A stretch of DNA of 37,861 bases from JBDSTZ01 sp039927975 (GTDB lineage: Bacteria; Pseudomonadota; Gammaproteobacteria; Burkholderiales; Burkholderiaceae_D): NCBI GenBank assembly GCA_039927975.1, contig JBDSTZ010000613.1, positions 1 through 37,861 on the forward strand, in the 5' to 3' direction. The stretch's first letter is position 1; the number at the start of each line of letters is the position of its first letter. Shown here piece by piece: positions 30,812-37,861 of the stretch. The notes under the pieces were generated by a model. The model was given only the letters and a program-made list of their open reading frames with translations, had not been told where the DNA came from and did no database searches. The position numbers and the translations under genes were made by a program.

Positions 30812-32059
30812 ATGGATCAACCCCTCAGCCGCCAAACCCTTGTCCGACGCACGCGTCTGAGACTGCTCACCGGGCTCGCGCTGGCGCTGGCCTGCGGCGC
30901 GGCGGCATGGAGCATCAACCACGCGCTCGGGCCCAGCGTCAGTCTGTCGGAGGTGATGGTGGCCGAGGTCCGGCGTGGCAGCATCGCCAACACCATCAAC
31001 GCTTCCGGCCTGGTCATCCCGGTCCATGAGGAAGTGGTGTCGAGCCCGATCCAGACCCGGGTCGCCAAGGTCATCGCCCGGCCGGGCCAGGCGGTGGCGG
31101 CCGGCGAACTCCTGCTCGAACTTGACGACCGCGAGATCCGCCTGGCGATCGACGCGCTGACCGAACAACTGGCGCAAGAGGAAAACCGCATCGTCGGCTT
31201 GGGCGCCGAGATGGAACAGAAACGCCGCCAGGCCGTCGGCGCGATCGAACTGCTGGAACTGGACCTGAAAAGCGCGCAGGTCAGGCGCGACCGCAACGAG
31301 ATCCTGCGCAAGAGCGGCCTGGTCACGGGTGACGACATGCTGACGTCCGAGCTGAACGTGCAGCGCGTCGGCATTCAGCTGCGCCAGCAACGTCAATTGA
31401 TCGACGACACCCGGCGCACCACCGGCAGCGCCATCGAAGGCGCGCGCCTGCAAAAGAACATCCTGCAAAAACAGATGGCGCAGCAGCAGCGCCAACTGGA
31501 CCAGGCCAAAGTGCGCGCGCCCTTTGCCGGCATGCTGACTTCGCTCATGTCGGAAGAGGGGGCCAGCGTGGCGGCCGGCCAGATGGTGGCCAGGGTGTCG
31601 GAGCTGAACAACTACCGGGTCGAGGCGTCGATCTCGGACTTCCACGCGCGCAGCCTGGTCCCCGGCCAGAAGGTGCAGGTGGAGCACGGCGGCCAGCAAC
31701 TGGCCGGACGCGTGCAGACAATTTTGCCGGAAATTCAGAACGGCACCGTCAAGCTGCTGGTCGCGCTCGACAAGCCCGACCACGCGCTGCTGCGCAACAA
31801 GCTGCGGGTCGAAGTCAACATCGTCACCGAGCAGCGCGACGGCACCCTGGTCATCGACGGCGGGCCGGCTTTCAACGGGCGCGGCGCGCAGGCGGCCTGG
31901 GTCGTCAAGGATGGCATGGCGCGCAAGACCACCGTCACGCTCGGCGCCGGCGACGGCAAGGCGGTGGAGATCCTGGCCGGCGCGCGCGTCGGCGACCGTC
32001 TGATCATTTCCGACCTTACCCGCGTTAAGGAATTCGACGCGCTGCGGGTCTCCCCATAA
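30812..32059 (+). CDS. HlyD/MacA-type periplasmic adaptor of an ABC exporter
   Basis: 415 residues from ATG 30812, chosen because it is the first ATG downstream of the sigma-54 start. An N-terminal membrane anchor (about 17-37) precedes a barrel-sandwich half (VIPVHEEVVSSPIQTRVAKVIARPGQAVAAGELLLELDDREI). A long coiled-coil hairpin covers about 105-245, the second lipoyl half is QLDQAKVRAPFAGMLTSLMSEEGASVAAGQ, and a beta-barrel and membrane-proximal domain close the protein. Such adaptors link inner-membrane ABC transporters to an outer-membrane channel. No TolC-type gene is in the window. First gene of the operon with the ATPase, two permeases and the two-component pair. Confidence 0.9.
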   Translation: MDQPLSRQTLVRRTRLRLLTGLALALACGAAAWSINHALGPSVSLSEVMVAEVRRGSIANTINASGLVIPVHEEVVSSPIQTRVAKVIARPGQAVAAGELLLELDDREIRLAIDALTEQLAQEENRIVGLGAEMEQKRRQAVGAIELLELDLKSAQVRRDRNEILRKSGLVTGDDMLTSELNVQRVGIQLRQQRQLIDDTRRTTGSAIEGARLQKNILQKQMAQQQRQLDQAKVRAPFAGMLTSLMSEEGASVAAGQMVARVSELNNYRVEASISDFHARSLVPGQKVQVEHGGQQLAGRVQTILPEIQNGTVKLLVALDKPDHALLRNKLRVEVNIVTEQRDGTLVIDGGPAFNGRGAQAAWVVKDGMARKTTVTLGAGDGKAVEILAGARVGDRLIISDLTRVKEFDALRVSP

Positions 32060-32096
32060 TCACCTTCACCATCACCACCAATCACAAGGCGTCATC

Positions 32097-32759
32097 ATGA
32101 TTCGACTGGAAAAAGTCAGCAAGACCTACCACACCGACAAGATCGAAACCCTGGCACTGAGGGACATCGACCTCAATGTGGCGCAGGGCGAATTCGTCTG
32201 CATCATGGGGCCCTCCGGTTGCGGCAAGAGCACCTTGCTGAACCTGGTCGGCTTGCTCGACCGGCCCGGCCACGGCGCGATCGCCATCAACGGCGCGCCC
32301 GTCACTTCCTACCGCGACAAGGACGTGGCGCAACTGCGCAACCTGACCTTCGGCTTCATCTTCCAGAGCTTCCACTTGATTAACGACCTGCGGGTGATCG
32401 ACAACGTCGAGTTGCCGCTGCTGTACCGGTCGATCGGCGCGGCCGAGCGGCGCCAGATGGCGCGCGAGGCGCTCGAACGGGTGGGCCTGGGCGCGCGCAC
32501 GGCGCATTACCCCAACCAGCTGTCGGGCGGCCAGCAGCAGCGCGTGGCGATCGCCCGCGCCATCGTCGGGCGGCCGCGCATTCTGTTGGCCGATGAGCCG
32601 ACCGGCAATCTCGACAGCAAGATGGGCGCGGAGATCATGGACATTCTGCTCGGCCTCAACGCCGACGGCACCACGGTGGTGATGGTTACCCACGACGAGG
32701 GTGCGGCGCGGCGCGCGCACCGCATCGTGCGGGTGTTCGACGGCCAGCTGGTCGCCTAG
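32097..32759 (+). CDS. ABC transporter ATP-binding protein (MacB/LolD type)
   Basis: 220 residues. Walker A GPSGCGKST (38-46), Q-loop FQSFHL (89-94), signature LSGGQQQR (142-149), Walker B ILLADE (162-167) with the catalytic Glu, D-loop GNLD and switch His H199 are all present. Residues 12-20 and the overall length match the MacB/LolD class that works with FtsX-like permeases. It energises export of a peptide, lipopeptide or other amphiphile; the substrate cannot be read. It starts 37 bases after the adaptor and nine bases before the first permease. Confidence 0.94.
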   Translation: MIRLEKVSKTYHTDKIETLALRDIDLNVAQGEFVCIMGPSGCGKSTLLNLVGLLDRPGHGAIAINGAPVTSYRDKDVAQLRNLTFGFIFQSFHLINDLRVIDNVELPLLYRSIGAAERRQMAREALERVGLGARTAHYPNQLSGGQQQRVAIARAIVGRPRILLADEPTGNLDSKMGAEIMDILLGLNADGTTVVMVTHDEGAARRAHRIVRVFDGQLVA

Positions 32760-32767
32760 GAGTCGCC

Positions 32768-34009
32768 ATGCTAAGGAATTATCTGCTGACGAGCTACAAG
32801 GTGATGATGCGCCGCAAGCTGTTCACGGGGATCAACCTGCTGTGTGTCGTGCTCACCTTGACGATCCTGCTGGTGGTGACCGCCCTGCTCGATTTCGCCT
32901 TTCGCCCGTCCGGCGTGGAAGGGCGCAGCGAGCGCTTTCTGCAAGTGACGACGATGGAGATGCGCGACAAGGATGGCCGTCAATCCGGCAATCTCGGCTA
33001 CAAGGTGATCGACAAATACCTGCGGCCGATGAAGTCGGCCGTCCTGGTGGCCGCCGTCAGCTCGTCCCAGCCGGTGGCCGTCTACCAGGCCGACAAGGTC
33101 AGCACCTTCGGGCTTCGGCGAACCGATGCAAGCTACTGGGACATCATGGATTTCACGCTGCTGGCCGGTCGCGTGCCGAGCGCCGGCGACGTCACGGAGG
33201 GCCGCTTTGTGGCGGTGATCAACGCCGCCACCGCGCGACAGCTGTTTCCCGGTCCGGTGGCGATGGCGATCGGCAAGACCATCCCCGCCGACGGCCAGCA
33301 ATTCACGGTCATCGGCGTGGTCGAAGGCGGCGTCCACATTAATTCGAGCGGGGACATCTGGGTCCCGGTCACCACTTTTCCATCGTCGAGCTATCGTGAC
33401 GAAATGTGGGGCAACTTCACGGCCTTACTAATGGCAAAGTCGGCGGAGGGCCTGCCGGCGATCCGGCAGGAAGTGCGGGCGATTTCAGCAGGCATCCTGC
33501 TCAACGAATCAGGCAAGCCGGTCACGACCCGCATGTCGGCCGAATCGAAGGTCGACATGTTCGCGAGCATGCTGCTGCCCCGGCAGAAGTCGACGGAACC
33601 AGCCGGCGCCACTCTGCTTGGATGGATCGTCTCGCTGATGCTGCTGTTTATGCTGTTGCCGGCGCTGAACCTGGTCAACCTGAACACCGGGCGCATCATG
33701 GAGCGCAGCGTCGAGATTGGCGTGCGCAAGGCGTTTGGCGCGACCAGTACGCAACTGGTCGGCCAGCTGATCGTCGAAAACGTGGTGCTGTGCCTGGTCG
33801 GCGGGGCGATCAGCCTGGCCCTCGTCGCGGCCACGCTGTGGGGCCTGAAACATTCCGCCCTGCTTCCCGGCCTGGAGATCGGCATCAACCTGGCCGTGTT
33901 CGGCTACGGGCTGCTGATCACCGTGTTGTTCGGCCTGCTCTCAGGCGTGATTCCCGCGTGGACCATGTCGCGCCTCGATCCTGTATTCGCTCTGAAGGGA
34001 GCCGCTTGA
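32768..34009 (+). CDS. ABC transporter permease, FtsX/MacB-type (first)
   Basis: 413 residues: TM1 (about 19-42), a large periplasmic MacB-like domain (about 43-275) and three C-terminal helices (about 282-305, 337-360, 377-400) forming the FtsX domain, with MERSVEIGVRKAFGAT as the conserved coupling segment. GAGG-like sequence (TAGGAG) precedes the ATG. Its stop overlaps the next start by one base (TGATG at 34007-34011). Unlike MacB, the ATPase is a separate protein, and two different permeases are present, implying a heterodimeric channel. Confidence 0.9.
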   Translation: MLRNYLLTSYKVMMRRKLFTGINLLCVVLTLTILLVVTALLDFAFRPSGVEGRSERFLQVTTMEMRDKDGRQSGNLGYKVIDKYLRPMKSAVLVAAVSSSQPVAVYQADKVSTFGLRRTDASYWDIMDFTLLAGRVPSAGDVTEGRFVAVINAATARQLFPGPVAMAIGKTIPADGQQFTVIGVVEGGVHINSSGDIWVPVTTFPSSSYRDEMWGNFTALLMAKSAEGLPAIRQEVRAISAGILLNESGKPVTTRMSAESKVDMFASMLLPRQKSTEPAGATLLGWIVSLMLLFMLLPALNLVNLNTGRIMERSVEIGVRKAFGATSTQLVGQLIVENVVLCLVGGAISLALVAATLWGLKHSALLPGLEIGINLAVFGYGLLITVLFGLLSGVIPAWTMSRLDPVFALKGAA

Positions 34010-35211
34010 TGTTGCACCATCTTCTCAAACTCGTCTGGAAACGCAAGACCGGCAATCTGATGCTCAGCCTGGAAATCCTGCTCGCCTTTGTGATCGTGTT
34101 CGCCATCGCCGCCTTCGGCGCGCGCAACTACCAGCTGTACCAACTGCCAACCGGCGTGCGTCACCAGGATGTGTGGTGGATCCACGCGCAGCCTGCCGAC
34201 ACGCGCGAAGACATCGATGCGGCGGTCTACGACGGGCTGCGCCGGGCGCTCAAGGCCATGCCCGAGGTCGAGGAAGTGGCGTTCGTCTCGTTCGCGCCGT
34301 TCACCAATGCGCGCAGGACCCAGAGCTTCGATCGTGAAGGAAAGGGCGGCGAATTCTTCAGCGATATCGTTGAGGCGAGCGACGATTTCTACGCGTTGTC
34401 GAATCTGCGCCTGCTCGAAGGCCGCTGGTTCTCGAAGGCCGACGACGGCGCCGCCGGTACCCCGGTGGTCATCAACCGGCTCGGCGCCCAGACCTGGTTT
34501 CCCGGCCAGTCGGCAGTGGGCAAAGTCATCAGCGGTGGCGGTCAAGGCGACCGTGCCTCCCGCTACCTGGTGACCGGCGTGGTCGAGGATTACCGCAGTG
34601 ACGGCGAATTCAAGGTGCCGGTTACCTTGACTTTCACCCGCTTCAATCCCGATGCCGGGCCGGCGGCCCATGGCATGAAGAACATCCTCGTCCGGCTCAA
34701 GCCGGGCACGCCGCGCATCTTCGAGGCTCGGCTGGACGCGCAGCTCAAACGCTGGCGCAGCGGCTGGTCGTATTCGGTCCAGCCTCTGGCCGACGCGCGC
34801 GCGCACATGATCAGCAATCAGCTGTTACCGTTGGGGATAGTGTCGGTGATCGCCGCCTTCCTGCTGCTGATGGTCGGCTTCGGCCTGTTCGGCGTGCTGT
34901 GGCAAAACACCACGCGGCGCATTCCGGAGATCGGCCTGCGGCGCGCGCTGGGCGCCAGCGCCGCCGCCATCTACCGCCAGATCATCGCCGAGCAGCTGCT
35001 GCTGAGCACAGCGGCGATGGCGCTGGCCTTGCTGATGCTGGTGCAGCTGCCGCTCACCAAGGCCTTCGGCGCGAGCCTGAACTGGCCGGTGTTCCTGAGC
35101 GCTGCGGGGGTGTCGATGGCGGTGATCTATCTGATATCCTTGCTGTGCTCGCTGTACCCTGGTTGGCGCGCCAGCCGTCTGAGCCCGACCCAGGCGCTGC
35201 ATTACGAATAG
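34009..35211 (+). CDS. ABC transporter permease, FtsX/MacB-type (second)
   Basis: 400 residues from ATG 34009 (GAAGGGAG before it). The open frame extends upstream inside the first permease but lacks family sequence. TM1 (about 19-42), a periplasmic MacB-like domain (about 43-270) and three C-terminal helices (about 278-302, 330-350, 362-385) are visible. The coupling segment TTRRIPEIGLRRALGASAAAIYRQ and the end WRASRLSPTQALHYE are typical. It is divergent in sequence from the first permease, so it is a true partner and not a recent duplicate. Confidence 0.9.
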   Translation: MLHHLLKLVWKRKTGNLMLSLEILLAFVIVFAIAAFGARNYQLYQLPTGVRHQDVWWIHAQPADTREDIDAAVYDGLRRALKAMPEVEEVAFVSFAPFTNARRTQSFDREGKGGEFFSDIVEASDDFYALSNLRLLEGRWFSKADDGAAGTPVVINRLGAQTWFPGQSAVGKVISGGGQGDRASRYLVTGVVEDYRSDGEFKVPVTLTFTRFNPDAGPAAHGMKNILVRLKPGTPRIFEARLDAQLKRWRSGWSYSVQPLADARAHMISNQLLPLGIVSVIAAFLLLMVGFGLFGVLWQNTTRRIPEIGLRRALGASAAAIYRQIIAEQLLLSTAAMALALLMLVQLPLTKAFGASLNWPVFLSAAGVSMAVIYLISLLCSLYPGWRASRLSPTQALHYE

Positions 35212-35224
35212 GCTTCAAGGATCA

Positions 35225-36610
35225 ATGGAACACCTCCGCAAGCAAACCATCCTGATCGTCGACGACGACAGCGCCGTCCAGGTCTCGCTGGCCCTGCTGC
35301 TCAAACAAGCCGGTTTCGACACCGTTTGCTGCGACGATCCGCCGCAGGCGCTGGCGCGGCTGGCGGGCGGCCCGTTCGACCTGGTTCTGCAGGACATGAA
35401 CTACTCGCTGGCCACCAGCGGCGACGAAGGCATGGCCTTGCTGGCGCGGATCAAGGCCGCGCATCCATCGGTGCCGGTGCTGCTGATGACGGCCTGGGGA
35501 TCGATCGCGCTGGCGGTCAAGGGCGTCAAGGCCGGCGCGGCGAATTTCTTCACCAAGCCTTGGGACAACGCGCAGCTGGTCGAACTGATCAAGTCCACCC
35601 TGGAGATGGCCGCGCCGTCGGCCAGCCGGTTGACGCGGCGCGAGCTAGATGGCCAGTTCGATTTCGCCGGCATCGTCGGCGAGCATCCCGCGCTGCTGCG
35701 GGTGCTGGCGACGATCGGCCAGGTCGCGCGCACCAAGGCGCCGGTGCTGATTTTGGGCGAGAGCGGCACCGGCAAGGAACTGGTGGCCGATGCCCTGCAC
35801 CGCAACAGCGAACGCGCCGCGCGCACGGCGGTCAAGATCAACATGGGGGCGATCACGCCATCGCTGTTTGAAAGCGAGATGTTCGGCCATGTGCGCGGCG
35901 CCTTCACCGACGCCAAGGCCGACCGCAAGGGCCACGTGGCGGCGGCGCACCAGAGCACCCTGTTCCTCGATGAAATCGGCGAGATGAACCGGGCCGACCA
36001 GGTCAAGTTGCTGCGCGTTCTGCAAGACCAGAGCTACCTGCCGGTGGGCGCCAGCCGCGCCGAGCGGGCCGACGTGCGCGTGGTGTCGGCCACCAACCGC
36101 GAACTGGCCGAGCTGGTGGCTGCCGGCGAATTCCGCGAAGACCTGTTCTACCGACTGAACCTGATCACCATCCGCTTGCCGCCACTGCGCGAGCGGCGCA
36201 GCGACATCGCCTTGCTGACGCGCGTGATCGTCGACGAGGTGGCGGTCAGCTACGGCTTGGGCCAGGTTGAACTGACGCCGCAGGCGCTCGACTGGCTGGG
36301 CGCGCAAGCGTGGCCGGGTAACATCCGCCAGCTCAAACAAACACTGGAACGGACGATTCTGCTGGTGGGGAAAAGCCTGCTGACGCATGCCGATTTCGTG
36401 GCGGCCGCGCAGCACGACGACGGCGGCGGCCAACTGCGCCTGGGCGTGGACGGCATGACGCTCGAACAGGTGGAGCGCCACATGATCGACAAGGCGCTCG
36501 TTCAGCACCAGGGCAATATCTCGCGCGTGGCCAAGGCGCTGGGGCTGAGCCGCACCGCGCTGTACCGCCGGCTTGAGCGCCACGGCCTGAAAACGGCGGA
36601 GCCGGAATGA
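35225..36610 (+). CDS. Sigma-54-dependent response regulator (NtrC family)
   Basis: 461 residues. Receiver domain 8-125 with D13-D15, phospho-acceptor D57, T89 and K111. AAA+ domain about 145-375: Walker A GESGTGKE (178-185), sigma-54 contact loop GAFTDA (225-230; the consensus is GAFTGA), Walker B TLFLDE (245-250) and FREDLFYRLN (303-312). Fis-type helix-turn-helix about 420-458: GNISRVAKALGLSRTALYRRL. It should bind an upstream palindrome and open RpoN promoters, most obviously that of its own operon at 30760. Its stop overlaps the kinase start by four bases. The acidic residue in the GAFTGA loop is something I recall from other exporter-linked regulators. Confidence 0.94.
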   Translation: MEHLRKQTILIVDDDSAVQVSLALLLKQAGFDTVCCDDPPQALARLAGGPFDLVLQDMNYSLATSGDEGMALLARIKAAHPSVPVLLMTAWGSIALAVKGVKAGAANFFTKPWDNAQLVELIKSTLEMAAPSASRLTRRELDGQFDFAGIVGEHPALLRVLATIGQVARTKAPVLILGESGTGKELVADALHRNSERAARTAVKINMGAITPSLFESEMFGHVRGAFTDAKADRKGHVAAAHQSTLFLDEIGEMNRADQVKLLRVLQDQSYLPVGASRAERADVRVVSATNRELAELVAAGEFREDLFYRLNLITIRLPPLRERRSDIALLTRVIVDEVAVSYGLGQVELTPQALDWLGAQAWPGNIRQLKQTLERTILLVGKSLLTHADFVAAAQHDDGGGQLRLGVDGMTLEQVERHMIDKALVQHQGNISRVAKALGLSRTALYRRLERHGLKTAEPE

Positions 36611-37861
36611 GCCTTCGCCAACGGCTCCTGGCCTACCTGATCGGACTGCACCTGGTGTTTTTCGCGTTCAGCGTGGCGCTGTTTGCGGAGACGCCTTGGC
36701 TGTTCATGGCGGTGGAGTCGATGCTGCTGGTGAGTCTGGGCGGCGGCGTTCATCTGATCAATCGCGCGCTCGAACCGCTGGGCTACACGCGCCAGTTGCA
36801 GGAACTTCTGCAGGACCAGGATTACGCCGCGCGCCTGCACAATACTCATGGCGCGGAGCTGGGCGAGCTGGTCGCGCAGTTCAATGAGATGCTGGGCACG
36901 CTGTATCAAAAGCGGCTTGAAATCGGCGAGCAGCAGGGCTTTCTAGATCGCCTGCTTGAGGCGACGCCGAGCGCGGTGGTGGTGTTCGATTTCGATGGGC
37001 GTGTGAGTCTGCTCAACGCCAGCGCGCAGGCCTTGCTGGCGCTGGGCGACGCCAAGGGGAAGCCGCTCAGCAACTGGCCTTCCGACAGCCTGGCGGGACA
37101 GCTCGACACGCTGCCGCTGGGGCAGAGCCGGATGCTGCGGCATGTCGACGGACGGCGCTTTCGCGGCCAGCGCGGCCACTTCTTCGACCGGGGATTCGCG
37201 CGCCATTTTCTGCTGATCGACGAGCTGACCGAGGAACTGGAAAGTTCGGAGAAGGCCACGTACGAAAAACTGATCCGGGTGCTGGCGCATGAGGTGAACA
37301 ACACCGTTGCGGCGACCGGCTCGGTGCTCGACTCGCTGCTGTTTTACAGCGCGCAGTTGAACGAAGGCGACCGCGCCGACTTCGGCACAGCCATCGTCGC
37401 CGTCAAGCGCCGCAATACCAGCCTGGGCGAGTTCATCGAGCGCTTCACGCGGGTGGTGAAGATGCCGACGCCGGAACTGCGGCCGGTGGCCCTGGCGCCG
37501 ATGGTGGACGATATTCTGTGGCTGTACCGCGAGCAGTGCCGCAGCCGTGGGATTGAGATCGGCTGGGATGGCTGCGAGGAGGTGCCGGCGCGGGCCATGG
37601 ACGCGCAGTTGATGGAGCAGGCGCTGCTCAATATCGTCAAGAACGCGATGGAAGCGGTGGAGGAGAGCGGGGTGGCGGGTGGAAGGATTCGCTTGTCGCT
37701 GGCGCGCGAGGAGATGGGCGTGCGGCTGTCGGTGAGCGACTCGGGCAACCTGCTCGGAGGTGTGCCGGCCGGGCAGTTGTTCACGCCGTTTTTCAGCACC
37801 AAGAAGGGCGGGCAGGGGATCGGGTTGATGTTCGTGCGCGAGGTGTTGACAAGGCATGGGT
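36607..37861 (+). CDS. Sensor histidine kinase, NtrY-like (partial, runs off the window)
   Basis: 418 residues are visible from ATG 36607 and the frame is open at the end. Two close membrane helices (about 8-27 and 32-51) leave almost no periplasmic loop. A HAMP-like linker (52-105), a PAS-like domain (about 112-205), the H-box LAHEVNNT (H228) and the ATPase domain follow, with N-box NIVKNAMEAV (N346), G1 SDSGN (377-381), FFSTK and G2 GGQGIGL. Only the last few residues are missing. It phosphorylates the coupled response regulator (ATGA overlap). With so little periplasmic sequence it probably senses within the membrane, as suits detection of membrane-active compounds. The last point is inference. 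Confidence 0.92.
   Translation, partial: MSLRQRLLAYLIGLHLVFFAFSVALFAETPWLFMAVESMLLVSLGGGVHLINRALEPLGYTRQLQELLQDQDYAARLHNTHGAELGELVAQFNEMLGTLYQKRLEIGEQQGFLDRLLEATPSAVVVFDFDGRVSLLNASAQALLALGDAKGKPLSNWPSDSLAGQLDTLPLGQSRMLRHVDGRRFRGQRGHFFDRGFARHFLLIDELTEELESSEKATYEKLIRVLAHEVNNTVAATGSVLDSLLFYSAQLNEGDRADFGTAIVAVKRRNTSLGEFIERFTRVVKMPTPELRPVALAPMVDDILWLYREQCRSRGIEIGWDGCEEVPARAMDAQLMEQALLNIVKNAMEAVEESGVAGGRIRLSLAREEMGVRLSVSDSGNLLGGVPAGQLFTPFFSTKKGGQGIGLMFVREVLTRHG

Overview
The window is GC-rich, compact bacterial chromosome. Its content points to a betaproteobacterium of the Burkholderiales, most likely Oxalobacteraceae (Massilia, Duganella or Janthinobacterium-like). The signs are the miaB-phoH-ybeY / corC-lnt-glyQ-glyS-gmhB-plsC gene order, lipopolysaccharide genes (waaA, gmhB), a PEP-CTERM protein and the codon use. 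That placement is inference from remembered family and synteny knowledge; no database was searched.

Layout. 1-881 (+): the end of waaA and a YcxB-like protein. 931-15207 (mostly -): a housekeeping block read leftward as miaB, phoH (ybeZ), ybeY, [insert], corC, lnt, glyQ, glyS, gmhB, plsC and a YgjP-type metallopeptidase. The insert (about 8.9-12.35 kb) holds an FAD oxidoreductase, a LysR regulator and a divergent NAD-dependent epimerase. It splits a cluster that is normally continuous. 15.2-19.2 kb: a small XRE-like DNA-binding protein behind a 619-base leader, an HDOD two-gene unit, a glutathione S-transferase, a DUF3224 protein and a very short PEP-CTERM protein. 19.7-25.1 kb: a divergent membrane-bound FtsH-like AAA+ metalloprotease, a DUF2007 protein, a DUF445 membrane protein and an M48 peptidase. 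25.2-28.9 kb: a large beta-propeller diguanylate cyclase and, divergently, a YgjV-like membrane protein.

28.95-30.6 kb is the most interesting part: a candidate retron. A retron-type reverse transcriptase (YADD, LPQG, VTG motifs) has an N-terminal extension in the same frame, but one TGA codon separates the two. The roughly 260 non-coding bases just upstream contain a 15-bp long-range inverted repeat (29030-29045 with 29177-29194). It encloses several hairpins and is followed at once by an AGC trinucleotide, as expected for an msr-msd RNA with its a1/a2 stem and branching G. A plausible promoter would start transcription at the first base of the repeat. No effector gene is obvious, so the element could be RT-only, could carry its activity in the N-terminal extension, or could be decaying.

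30.6-37.9 kb (+): a self-contained exporter operon under two-component control, with a HlyD/MacA-type adaptor, an ABC ATPase, two MacB/FtsX-type permeases, a sigma-54 NtrC-family response regulator and an NtrY-like sensor kinase (cut by the window end). A textbook sigma-54 promoter (30760-30774) and an 18-bp perfect palindrome about 85 bp further upstream suggest autoregulation by the operon's own regulator.

A second, cross-window pattern: three of the five convergent gene junctions are filled by degenerate short-period tandem repeats (12, 14 or 28/29 bp), two of which run through a stop codon and one of which begins just before a stop.
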